DNA from: Phoebastria nigripes
Taxonomy: Eukaryota > Chordata > Aves > Procellariiformes > Diomedeidae
DNA: 64,000 nucleotides
Direction of reading: 5' to 3'
Assembly (NCBI GenBank): GCA_035582835.1
Contig: JAYKAV010002673.1
Location: forward strand, 437,620 to 501,619
Position 1 is the stretch's first letter. Each line of letters starts with the position of its first letter. Position numbers and translations under genes: made by a program. Below are positions 48,701 through 61,690 of this stretch, in pieces. The notes beneath the pieces are model-generated. The model worked only from the letters and a program-made list of their open reading frames with translations, was not told the origin of the DNA and made no database searches.

Positions 48701-51700
48701 CTTGATTCTCAAGAACAAAGGCAAACACGAAGCCACCACAACACAGAATAGTTTGAAAACTGTCAGAAATGGAGTAGCTGGGATTGCGTTCCCATGAATA
48801 TCAAAGTAAACAAACTTGCGAGAAACAAATTACCTGCATTCCAGGGAGCACTGATTGCTATGATCTGTGAACTACCGACTCATTTCAAAACCAGGTTACT
48901 TATGGGTGCAGGACTCCAAGGTGAAATAACAACAGCTGCTCTAGTGTCACAGCCTCCTGGTGAAGACATGGGCTACGTGCACTCAACGCTTATTGTGTAA
49001 CTTCTGCAGTGTCTAGACCTCCTAATGTGATCGTTGCTTTGAAAATTTCAGCCAAAAAGTAATCAGTTGAAACACTGAGTACGAAAACAAAGGCTAGAAT
49101 GGAAACCATGATGCAGGTGTAAGGACATGTTCAGCAACCTTTGATCAATAAGGCTGTAACAGGTGACTGCAAGTCCTGGTGAGACCTGTGGCCAGGACCA
49201 ACTGTCAGATCCCCAGGAAGCCAAAGCTGCCAGAGAGGTGTGGCAGCACAGCTTTTCAGACATCTCTGCCTTCACTCAAAAGACCTGGTTTCCATCTGCG
49301 TTCTCTCTCTCCTCCTATTCTTTCTTAGGTAGCTCACTATTATTCTCTTTCTATCCAATTTCTGCTTTCATTATAGACCAGAAAGAGATAGAGATGTTTT
49401 ATTGAATATACAGTTCTCCCTAGAGACCCAGTCAGCACCATCAAATTAATTTCTCTTCAATCCCCAACTCATGGCAAAGAGAATTCTTTAATAAATTCAC
49501 TGCGTAATAAAATTTTTTAGATGTCATCTTTAAAAAAGACAGCAGCTACAAACAGAAATGGCTGAGTTAAAATGTGAAGCCTTTCTCTTGACAATGTTGT
49601 GGCTACAGAGAAATAATTTCTAAATCAGAGATTTGAATATATAATAAAAGACGAAACATTGATGAATTAAGAACACAAGGCAATTTTCAAACTAAAAAAA
49701 TACCAAAATGTTGAAGGAAAGCAGCTTTTATAATGAATAAGTCATGCCTATTCTGGGAAAAAGAGAAGCTTTTCCCTGAGCATACTAGCACAAGATGCTG
49801 TAAAGGACAGAAGCAGAGATAGCTGGCAAACAGCCACAAAAAGTATCAAATCCTGAATCTCCCCCTCCCTTTCTATTGAAACCAATTTTTCTGGAAATAT
49901 TTTTCCAAAAAATCCAGGTACACAGAGAGCCTGGGAAGCCCCACCTCATCTTCACATCAGTCCCTGTGAAGGTGGNTGGGAAACCTGTAGTCAAAGTAGA
50001 CCATGGAAGAAAGGAACTGTCCCCAAAAGACTGCTCAGGGAGCAGGCAGGCACGCAGCCTTGAATGCCTGATTTCCCATGAATCTTTTGATGGAGTCAAT
50101 GGTGGAAGGTTTCACTTTGTTTTGTGTCAGAGCAATGGCTTCTGAGAAATCTGTTTTGCTGGAAAATCGCCAAGCAGCTCTACTCTGAAGCCCTGGGATG
50201 GCTCTTCTGTCAGACTCAAAACATGAGCAAAGGTTTACTGAGGATGACAGTGACCATGGCTCTGAACACCCCTCTTCCAAAGCAGCTGCTTCAGACTAAG
50301 CAGGACATCATGGGTTATCTCAAATAGCATCAGATGCCTATGTTATCAGGCAGCTGAATGAAGGCCCTGTTGGCTGGCCAGCTTTCTGGGCCACACTGAA
50401 GAGATCTTCACTGACTTCAAATAGCAGCTTCAACAGTGAACTCACTTGCAGATACCACAAAAATAAATTTATGTGTCTTAATTTCAAACTGAATCTCTCT
50501 CACTTAGAAGTGCAATATAACCTCAGTGATTTCAGCAGGAGTGTTTGTGGATCCATACTTTGCATTTTCTAAGCTGTTGAAATGCAGGACTAGAAGAACA
50601 ATGTTTAGTTTTAAGCAATTTTCAAAACGGAAGCAAGAACCCAACTTTACATGACTGAATTTGAGCAGGGACTTGAAACTTTGGGCCAAAGTCATTAATC
50701 ACAACCGAATCCTTTGTTCATTTTGTCAAGTGCATTGAGGAAGATTACTTTGCCTGAATGTTTATCCCTAAGCTCACTTTGCAGCAGACAGCAATGTCTT
50801 CAAAGTCAGAACTGAGACATCGCTGCAGCCACTCAAATCACATTACACTTGTTACCTCACTCAGCTCAGTAACAGTATGCAAAATTTGACAGATAGGAGC
50901 CTGCTGCCCCAGACATTGCATAAACATCCAGCCAGAGACAGTCACTTGCTGGAAGAACATCCAGTCTCTAGGAAATAAGGCAGGCAATAACAGGAGGAGA
51001 TTGCCGAGAGAGTACAGGTACTCCACAAAATGCTGGAGCCTCTTCTGGGAGCATGGCACTCGGGTTAACCAGCCCTCTGGAAACCAGGTGATGTCCCAGA
51101 GCTACCTATTGCTGAGGATGCCTGACTTAAATCACTCAGAATTGTCCTGGGTATCTTCGCATTATCTGGGATTTTCTGCCACATCTCTATTCACAGACAG
51201 GCAAGTGATTTACTGAAGCAAATGTGCAAGTCAGGAGAAGCGATGAGGAAAGAATGAGCCTCCTAAATCCTAATCCTGATGCCTTGCGCACTAGGCTGTT
51301 ACTCCTTTTCTGTGTTTGTAAAGGAAAATACACAATTTATTTGTTTACTACCAGCTCTATGGCCATAATTACGTATCATGTGAGCAATTCAATATAATCT
51401 TCTTCATTCTGAGATGTAGACTGATCTATCATTAAGTAAGAACACTTAATTACAGCTTAGTATTCATACTAGATATATGCTAAGGAACTATCCTGTTATT
51501 TTTATTAACTACGCAAGGCTTTAATTCTACTGAGTTTTGAACTATTACTATCTGAGAAATATGAATAAGAGCATAAGACTACTCCTCCCTCCACCAAAGC
51601 TCTTAGAGAGGCGACCTCTTTGATAGGTAGTAGCTGGAACATCTGCATCATTTAATAATATATTCCCAATTTTTTAGTTGAAAACACAATTTAAATATGA

Positions 51701-54700
51701 ATCAAAATGTGAATGGATCAAAATTAAAGAGGACTTAAAACAACAAACCACCATGAAAGCTTTAGAGCTTTCATTCTCTATGCATTATCGTATACCAGTA
51801 CATAGGTCATCTTTAGTTTGCTGAATTCTTTCAAATGATGCCAGATTTTGGCAATCGATGCAGAAAAGCACACAGAAGTGTTTGCATTTGAAATGGTACC
51901 TGCATTTTTACCAACCCCGAAGAGACGCAGCAAGGCTCAAAGTGCTGAAGAGGATGCTCCTAAGTGCATATACTGCTGTACAGTTTATTTTATTACCTGC
52001 CTGCTCATGCAAAGTAAAATGTCTTTGCCGGCTTTTGCTGAAAACACAAGACTTCAGGCATAAGGTATATGGCCACTTCTGACTTGTAGCCCCCTACCGT
52101 CATCGCTACTCTTTTACTTACTGTTTAACATTTGACAAGTCACTTTGCCCATATATCTTGTTTTCCCTTCTCAGAAAATGGGAACTGACATATCTCCAAC
52201 TTCATAACTTTCTTACAAGGACGGTTATTTTTTTTAAGGCTTATAAGCACTCAGGATGGGCACGGAACTCCTAAATATTTAAAAGATAACCACAATATAG
52301 CAAACCTTTACGAACTACAAAGAGATCAAAAAGCTAAAGACTGTACAGAACACGGACAAAATGAAATAACCCAAAATTACACAGGCCAGCGGCTATTTCA
52401 CAGCCTCTTCTGTTTAAATTGCTACAACCCCCGTTTTGCACCCCNAATGGCAGCGGGGCTATTTCCACCTGTGGGCTCAGCTGGGCGGTGGGGCTGGAAG
52501 AGGCTGGCTGCCAGCCCAGGTTTCTCACCTGCCCGCTGGAGGCACTTGCTGAAACCAGGCGGCTCAGGTGAGAAGGTGCAAATCCCTTCCTAGATCACCA
52601 GGTAAGGTCAGCGGAGGACACTTCTCCTCCAGGACTCAGGCAGGCCACGTGCCTGCGCTAGCAAAGACGGGGACCAGAAGTAATAAAGCGCACAAACTAA
52701 CCCAAAATGACTACAGGGTACTACATCTCTGCGTTAATAGCATGCAAGATGCAAATACGCCTGGGAAGATGGGAGAGATGAAAGCAAAAATACACTTTCC
52801 CCCAAATTTCTCAAGTCTATGTTGCAGCAGCATGCTAGCTGGGCTGCAACATGCCCCACTGATGGGTCGGGGGTGCCACGCACAGCCCTGCATCCGGGGC
52901 CACGGAGGTGGCCAGTTGACACCAGAGCTGTCTGCTCGCCACAAAGCTCTTGTGTGGAAAAAGAGACATCACCTCACAGCCCTTGTCCTCACCCTGGGTT
53001 TCAGCCTTTGTCTCCTTTTCCTTTTCGCTGACTCCGAGCCTTTCTGCAGGACTGAAAGGTCGTAGTCCTGCAGAGGTTGCACTGGCTGGAAGGAAGAAGT
53101 TTCGAGCAGATCGCCAAATACCATTTAGCACTGTCAATGCCCCAACTGGTCTGGGTTTCTGTTTTCTATATAGTTATTGTGTTTAAATTATAGTTTTGCA
53201 ATATTCCCCAAGCTGAGAGGAGAAAGCCCAGACTGGAAGACAGATAAAAGTGGTGGGGAGGGAAGGAATCTTACTCTGCAAATTTGTTTCCTATAATTCC
53301 AGTTGCTGGCAATTTCAGCATTTAATTTGGAACGATAAACCAAAAGGATATAAACAAGTGGGTTAATTTAGGTCTGTCCTGAGTGATGTACTCCAAAGAT
53401 GGAAAACGAGAAGAGTAGACTAATTTTCTATAGTTATTTTAGTGAAAGAATAGAAATAGGTGAGAGTGGCTCAGATTTTCTAATCCTATCTTTCTGACAG
53501 ATACAGTAAACAGAATTAGTTAGTTCAAGTCAGTAATTACAGATTATACATGCTCGGTTTTGATAAGAAAAATGTGCCCAATAAGTTCAAGTACTTCTGT
53601 TTAAGTAATAAAACCCTGTAAAAATGACAGTTCTCTTCATTTTAATTAAACTCATATTTCATCTGGAAGCAGCTTGTAAAAAAAGTAAAGAAAAAAATTA
53701 GTCATCTTGTAAACAAAAATACCGTTACCCATTTTCTATCACAACAGAATGCTAAAGTCATGAAATCACAGATAGATTCCGAAACCATACAATTATGGAG
53801 CCGTTTACGTAGCTTATCCTCTCGGTTACCCGAGAGAAGTACTAAATTTAAAGGCAAAGGCTATATTCAGTTGCAAATCGACATATCTGAATGCTTACTA
53901 ATCCACCAGAATCATCCTGTTTTTAACAAAATAACTAAAAATGCAAATGCAAAGGAGGACTGAATCTTATTATTCAAATCAAGCTTTTTATTGTGTAGAC
54001 TGAAAGTGAGTTTAAGCTCTGCAACTTAAATCTCTTTGCTTAAATCAATCAACCCTGGGGCTCTTTACTGTCCGCCAAGGAACTTATCAATGGCTTCAAT
54101 TCAGAAGAGACCCAAAGAACATGTATAACTTTAGACAGGCAAATAGTGCCATTGATTTCAATAAGATTAGTCATGTTTCTAAAATTATGTCAGACAAGAT
54201 CTGAGGCATCATATCTTTTACCGCAGAGCTCATTATAGAGAGAGCAAACACTCAAAGTCTCAGCCACACAAATGCTTCCCAAGGTCTGAAACGGAAGCAA
54301 AAAACTTCCATCTTGAAAACAATTACTTGTGAGTTTAAATTCATCATATTTGATCAGCTAAATGGTCTGAAAGAAGGGCACTCGTAGTGCAGAGGGGGAT
54401 GTTAGCCTGGGGAGGGGTGATAACGTTATTAATTTGCAAGGGGGCAGAGAGAGAAAAACAAAGGTGGCAGTTCCTGCCAGTGGAACAGATAAAGGAAAGC
54501 AGGGAAGTGGGATGTACTGGAAATTGCTAAGTACTAGTAAGTAGCAAGACCCAGATTTACTTCCACTGAATTTGTTAATTTTAATATCCAGGCTTATTTC
54601 TAAGGTGTTTTGTAAATCTTGGTTAAAGTAGCAGATGGAGCCATTAATTTGTGAAAAATGTCTCCCCTGCAAAGGCCAGGACTGGATTTGGTGACAGATG

Positions 54701-54973
54701 TGGTCCTTCCTGTGTTCCGGTTTCCTTTGCCGGATGAGAGAAATCACAGCAGAAGTGCCATATTGCCGTACAGGTGACACGGTATACCCCAGTCCTGTGT
54801 GAATGACTAAACCCACTGTCCTGGCTCGTGTCACAGGAAGAATTGGTTCAAGTTCCAAAAATCAGATTCATAGTGGCAAATCTCATTACCTGAAGGAGGA
54901 CAATGAAAAACTGGAAAGGAGAAAAACATTTAATCCCTTCCACACCTAAGGTCTTTCCCCAGCCTTCTACTGG

Positions 54974-55014
54974 AAAACAAACAAACAAACAAACAAAAAC
55001 AAACAAACAAAAAA
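54974..55014. repeat. (AAAC)n simple repeat
   Basis: AAAC units with one AAAAAC interruption. Confidence 0.92.
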
Positions 55015-56460
55015 GTAGTTGTGGGGCAAGAATCTTAAAAAATCTTCTTATTCCTTTTATTTCATTCTTAGATAGCTCCTGCCTCTGCAGAGACCTTCTG
55101 ATACTGGACTGATTAAGGGCATAGGTAGCTATGACCCAGAGACTTAGACTTGCAGAATTATCAATAGCCAAAACAACGCAGTGAGAATTAACCTTTTCTT
55201 TTTATTAAGTGCCCCAGGAGAGTTTCTGTTGTGCTTGTACTCATAGGGCTTTTTGACTAAAAGGTTAGAGCAGTTGTTTAGAATGGGAAACAAATACCGT
55301 GAGGTTTTGCAGTTCGATAAATACATGTTACAGGCTTATCTGGTGCTGAAATAATTCGCTCGGTTTAGGGAGCCCATATTGAACTACGCTCTTTGGTAAT
55401 GCCATTTTGCTACACACGTCCGTTTGCCTTGAGAGTCCAATCAATGAGCCCTCCCCGCTTGCTCGCTCGCTTGCCGTGATACACTGCAAACAGTGATGCT
55501 CCAGGTGATTAAACTTCTGCTTCTCAGGAAAAATTCCAGTTGAATTAATGCAGAACTGTGCTGCGGTTTAGTAACTGCTTTTAACTCGTAAAAATACAGG
55601 CTGAGGTCTGAGCAGAGGCTTGAATGCCAGCGCAGACCGTCTGTCCCAGCCCTCCCCGCTGCCTCGCCCGCACGCCCGGCAGCTTGCTTAAAATTCTGCT
55701 CTTCACCTGCAAGTCTGCACAGCTCTGCAGCTGCCTATTGTTATTTAATATGTACTTCACAGCGGAATTGAATTGTTCCAATCAAGGCTAGGACTCTGCT
55801 TCTCTAGGTGGTATGCAAAGCACGTCTGCAGTCTAAACTTTCACCCATTTCTCTGCCTGCCCTTTCATCGTGCCCCACGACAGTCTCGCAGATAGTCCCA
55901 GCTCTTACTCGTTCCCTTTTCCTCTTCCTAAATTCCTAAATGCCTCTTGCCAGGCCCTCACCGCAACCTCACTGCGTGTGGCTCCTGCATCAGCATGCCA
56001 GGCACTTGTCCCCATTGGGTCAGATCCCTTTCTGCAGCCCATATGCCGTGTAGAGGAGGGTCTCTTCAGGGGCTCCCCGTGCAGCACTGACACTTGTCCT
56101 CCTTGGATCACCCATCCATGTCACCAAGCCCCTTCAGAAACCAAAAAGGGGGAGAGAGCAGCCTTCAAAGCATCAGCTCTTGGGGCAGACGGCTCTTACC
56201 ATCTCTGGAGCAAACAAAGGAGCAAGCCTAAGCCTTTTGATAGTACAGAAAGAAGAGGGAAATATTAGGTGAAACCTCGTCAATACCTTGACCCAGCCAA
56301 ATCTGAGAAGATAGGAGAAATGGTGGGTCCGCAAGCAGTGCCAAGCCCTTAGAGCAGGGCAGAAAACGAGGCTCCTCTTGCAGCAAAATTGCAAGGGACA
56401 TTGAAACGGTGGTGTGACAGCATGTTGCATCGCTGGATGTGTGGGGCTGCAGGGAAGGAG

Positions 56461-56580
56461 TGCGAGCGGGGCCGGTCTCAGGGCGCGGAGGCCACCAGCA
56501 TCAGCCACAATCCCTGCCGCTGCTCGGCCCTTCCCGGGGCATGAGCCGCTCCTGCGGCTGGAGGGACGAGCTGCAAAGCC
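56461..56580. promoter_or_regulatory. Small CpG-dense cluster
   Basis: Eleven CpGs fall within 120 bp of G+C-rich sequence, inside a wider GC-rich zone (55,600-56,640). It is too short for a classical island, but dense against a CpG-poor background. It might be an intronic promoter or enhancer. Confidence 0.3.
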
Positions 56581-57102
56581 CACTTTGCTCTGCAAACATC
56601 TGCTGAGCTGATGTGGCTAGTTTTTAGTCCCTGAGCTCTGTAAGGGAGCCACAATCAAGAAGCAAGAGTTTCCCAAGCAGCACGCTTTTTATATAAAAAT
56701 AATCTAAACGTTTGGTTTTTACCAATTATATAAACTCCTCAGCGACCAAAACATAACTGACCTTTACTTTTAAATCTGTGCTCAATAAAAGAGGATTACA
56801 ATTGTTTGTGAACTTTGCAAAGTCTGTAACATGGCTTGGGGAAAAAAAAACTTAATTTATATTTGTCTAATCCCTAATAGCTGCTGACAGTCTGTGAAAC
56901 AAATAGTTTTAATTATTTTCTCCTTGCTGAATCTCAGGTCTCATCATTTAATCAAAAAATAGCACATTACTGACAATTGGGATTAAAAGGAGAGTCAAAC
57001 AGCAGGAAAAACAGGAAATTACATTAGCACCAAACAGTGACAAATACGTCCTTCTTATTGCAGCCCTGTCCTGAGACAGCAGAACATTTACAACTCCACC
57101 AT

Positions 57103-57168
57103 CAAAAAAAAAAACCAAAAANAAAACAAACAAACAAACAAACAAAAAAAAAAACAAACAAAAAAAAG
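57103..57168. repeat. A-rich/(AAAC)n simple repeat
   Basis: A runs alternate with AAAC units and include one N at 57,122. Confidence 0.92.
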
Positions 57169-60100
57169 CCCTTAAGACTTTTTCCATTTATCCTGAGACT
57201 TATGGCTATTGAAAATGTCAATGCAGTCTCTGCAATAAGAAAAATATTCTAAAGACTCCTTTCAGTTATTAATGAACAATGTTCAAATCTTACACACTGG
57301 TGTAAAATAACTTCTACTTACTTTTTTATCGGAATTACTGATGCATGAAAATGACTATAGAGCTAATCAATAGGTAATGACTATATTTCAGGAGTAATGC
57401 TCTGTTCAGAGGAAAAAAATGGCTGCAATTCACAAACAATTATTGACACCATGAAGCATGTGAATCAATGCCCACAAGAGATCTGCACATTATTTAAAAT
57501 TTCTTCAGCAATATTTGCCTTTGTTCCTTCGTCCCAGTGTAATTTTTCCCGCAATACTGTGAATATATTAAAGGTTAGTGCGAATATATTAAAGACACTA
57601 GAATAAAATGCAAAAGCTAGACTTGTGATGGATAGGTCTAACAACCAGCAGTGGCATGACTATTACCAGAGCGCCGTAGCCATTGGACTCTGTGCAAAGC
57701 TCTTTCTTGCCTAAGACATTGTCAGTCACAAAATGATCAAGACTTCACCTCTCAGGGGCCCAGTATAACTCTGCAGGACTTCAAATTTTCAAAGTCTTCC
57801 AAGTTTCTTTTTCGGTGTGCAATGGTTTACTGCTCAGGGTAACTGGAAGTACATGAAGTGGCCAGAGCTGGAGGTGGTATGCCTCAATGCTTGCTGCAGT
57901 CTCCCAGGGAGACAGATTTATCACTGGCTCCTAAAATGAACCAGTGAGTTCCCATTGGGCTAATTCCCTAAATACAGCCCTTCGCCTTGTTTTTATCGCC
58001 ATCTCCGTGTAGAGCAAGGGAAAAGCACGAACAGGGTGCAGGTGTACAGGTGTACAGGGCAGTGAAGAAGCCGATTACCTCTGGCTCTCACATTTTTCTA
58101 CTTTTTGACTCACATGCAGCTTGAGACGTGGCTGGTTTATAGCCTGAAAAGATGTACCTTTACTTTAGGTTTTAACTACAAATCAGTCTGCTTACCCCAG
58201 AACAAACATCTGGTCTTTGCTCAGAAAACGAATAGACAACTTCACACCTGCCATCAGAGCACAGCTACTCGAACACCTGACAACAGTTACCAGCAGCTGA
58301 TAGGAGGGAGAGATTTTCAAAGGAATAAATATCCAGCTGCGACTAGAAATCACCAGACTTGGGTGTCTTACTACAGTTCTGCAGAAGAAAACAGCAGTAT
58401 TTTTTAATCACTAATATAATAAAATGGAGAAATGTGGTTTGGTTCTTGAAAAATGAGGCAGATTCCTCTTCGAGTCTAAATTAATATTATGAAGAATTTA
58501 CAAATAGCTGTAGATGACCACAGCAGAAAAAAACCCCGTAGCCACAAAGAGAAATTTGAAGAGAAAATAGCACTGAGGTACACGTTCTTACAGAAGATGT
58601 TTCCCTAAGCAAAAATAGATGCCCAAGCCAAGTGTGCTCTTTAACTCCTTCTCTGAAAATGTAAACTCATTTCAAAAAAGCTCACTCAGGGTTTTTCTCC
58701 TTTTATTTAGGCAAGTGTGAGAAATTACAAAATGAGACAGAAGATTTTCTCAGCATATACCTCATTTGCAAGTAGTAGAGAGTTGCTCACACTCGTAGAG
58801 TTTGCTTTTGTGTAGAAAAGGAAATAAAATCTAGACAGTCCCCTGGCCTGCGCTAACTGCTGCTACATTAAATAAGTATAAATATAACTATTTCAAAACT
58901 ATAAAGAGTGAAGGAGGCTCAGCGCAATGGAGATGAGAATACAGCCCAGAATATATTGACATAATTTTAAAATAAACAGAAAAAAATGTATTTATGGGGT
59001 GAGGAGCAGGAGAGGAAGCTGCTATCCCAAANCTTGTGCACCTGAGCGCACTGCCCTGCCGGCTCCCGGTTTTCTGGTTTAATTTAGAGAAAAGGTTACT
59101 ATCATTTATCATGTTCCANGGGTTGTCAGAAAAGCCAGCCCTACATATTTTATCATTAAGAAGCCCCATGGAAGAGGTGTTCTAAATGCTTGCCATGGAG
59201 GTTAGCTGACTACTTGCCAGCTGCACCATAGCTCTGCCCTTTCTTCCAATTCAAAAGTATATTAACCAGAGGATAATTGCAGGTGTTCTCATCCGTAATC
59301 TACAGTGACAATAACAAACAGCAGATCAAATGAAGAGGATCTTGCAGTCTTCCAAAATACTCAGTGCTTTGCATTTTGTTGGAGCTATTTATCTATCTTC
59401 CCTAAAAATTCTTAGGCATTGCAGGTGACTGAAATTAAAAGTGAAAAAATATTATTTAAAACTACTCAATAATATATGTATAACTTGCAAAGTTACAGTA
59501 GGATACATTTTTCCTTAGTATATATAATTAGAAGGAAATTATGTTTTATTAATATAATTTTGTATATGAAAAAGTTCTATACTTGAAGGCAAGTGATATT
59601 TTAAAATGCAAATTATCTAGTTGCCACAGATTTTAGCAAAGGGACTCCAAAACATGAAAGGTATGCCAGGCTCCTGCATTTTAGATACATCTATTTTTCT
59701 ACAATAAAGGCACTATGTAACTGTAATAAGAAAATACTTGCAAAAGCCTGTTAATACCTACTGTCAACAAAAGTTTTACAGAAATACATGTTGACAGTGA
59801 AAATATGGAAAAATAAGAAATGAAGTTATACGCACTCACTTAACAAAAATACCTTCAACCTACCACACATGAAAATAAGGAATTTTTTATGCAAGACAGC
59901 TGTTTACATGAAGAAATACCTATTGGTACAAATGACCCAGCAATGCGGTGTTCTTTACCAGAGAAACTATGCACTGTTTACTAATTCCTTGAAGTGGCAA
60001 AAACACATACATCTCAGTGACATGATTCATAGACAGACATTTTCATCATAAATATAAAAGAAACCCTATAGGCTGCTGACAGCAATGAAAGGTGAATGAG

Positions 60101-61399
60101 AGATTACTGAAATACAGCCAAATTGAGGGCAGCTTAAGAGACCTATGTTTCAGTTCACCACACCATTTATTTCTTGACAGTTCAAATTTTCGGTATAATC
60201 CANAGGATTTATTTTTAAATAAATATCAGAAGGCAAAGCTTTAACTCAGTAATTTGGAGCATTGACACATCTTAGCTATCGTAATGGATCCATAATCAGT
60301 AGTTTGCAGCAGCAGATCTATTGCTCTGATTTGAAGGACCCACCCAAGAAAGACCAAGAACCCAGCTTTGTCCCCTCTAAAATACCACATCATGATTTAA
60401 ATAAAAAAGTCCACAAAAACTAAAAATAAAAAAGGAAAATTTTTTTTTTTTTTCAAATTTTAAAACGTGCAGTATAATTTCACCATAAGAAAAATATGGC
60501 AAGTAGCTCCAATTGAAACTCCAATACAGGTGAGGCAGACCTGCCATCACAAAACAGGAACGTAAGAATACCGTTCTTCCCCTCAGGCAAAATCCTGAAC
60601 CAAACTCTGTTCTGGACGTTTTAGGAATGGAAATCCTCATTGTGCAAACCCCCACTAGTCTATTCTGGACACTGTCAGTTGNAGCTTCTCAGCTGACTTC
60701 CAGCAGGGCCACAAGCCTCCCCAAAGTTAGTCATCTCGAAGGTACTTTAGATGCAAACCAGATAGTCAGGAAGGCACAAGACGATGGCCTTGAGCTGCTT
60801 GTGGAAACACAGGGGAGGCCACGGTCTCTCGTACAAGTGTCATGCTGCTGCTCCTGGCTGCCTGGCCTCTCTGCTGGAAGGGGTCTCTTGAGCACTGACC
60901 AACTTCTAGAAGAATGCTGTGGTAACCCAGATTAGAGATTAACAGGGTAGCTACGCCAACTATCTCTACAGCTCTGTTTTCAATTTACCTTGGCTAATTT
61001 GTTTTTTAACAGCATGCACAGATTTCTTGACCAGGACAATAAAAGACCTCATTTTCATTGAAGGCTCTTCAGTCTGACCCATAGCCCCATCTTTGATTTC
61101 CTCCTGTAACGCAAGAGCCAGCATGGTTGCAAGCACAGTTCAACACAGCTCATCAGCAAACAACTGGAAGAACTATTGTCTAGAAAGGCAAGGATGGAGG
61201 CAAGTGCAAGAAGTGGCACACTTTCACAAAAAGTTTCCCTAAAGAAGGATTTGCTGGGTACTCAACATGTTCAAAATCAAAATTAATGTTTGTTGGGAAA
61301 TCTTCACTTTTGGACCCTTATACTGGATTCCTTTTTTCTTTTCAACATGGGAGCAGAACAGATAAACCTGAGGAAAAATAACTGGATTCTAAATACAAA

Positions 61400-61690
61400 A
61401 GGAATTCAAAAGGAACAAGGGACTGCAGAGACCTCTTGGGACATCTTTGATCTCCGCATATTGCAGATATCCTATCAGCTGATCTTCTCCATAAACCTAT
61501 TTAAACTCCATCTTAAAAACAACAGTTTTCTTATAGTTACCACTCTGTGGAAGCCTTTTCCAGAGTCTGATTCCAATGATTAGAAACAAGTTTCTTACTT
61601 CTTTCTTCTTATTTCTTTCTCACTTCCTCAAAGTAAATACATTTCCAGTCAGCTTGCTTCAATTCATTGTTGTCTTGAAAAAATTGCTTC
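61400..61690 (-). mobile_element. Very old CR1/L3-like LINE fragment
   Basis: On the plus strand GTGGAAGCCTTTTCCAGAGT (near 61,543) is followed by CTGATTCCAATGATTAGAAAC and, further on, CATTTCCAGTCAGCTTGCTTC. This follows the complement of the late ORF2 region of ancient CR1/L3-type elements, where the consensus reads like GGAAGCCTATTCCAGAGTCTGATTCC, then GTTAGAAACAAGTT. No open frame survives. Confidence 0.5.

Noticed and set aside
52568..53065. 165-codon plus-strand frame in GC-rich intronic DNA
   Set aside because: Minus-strand frames overlap it, it has no domain, and the frame length fits the raised G+C.
54358..54858. 166-codon minus-strand frame
   Set aside because: No recognisable motif or family. 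It lies in presumed intron without splice or poly(A) evidence.
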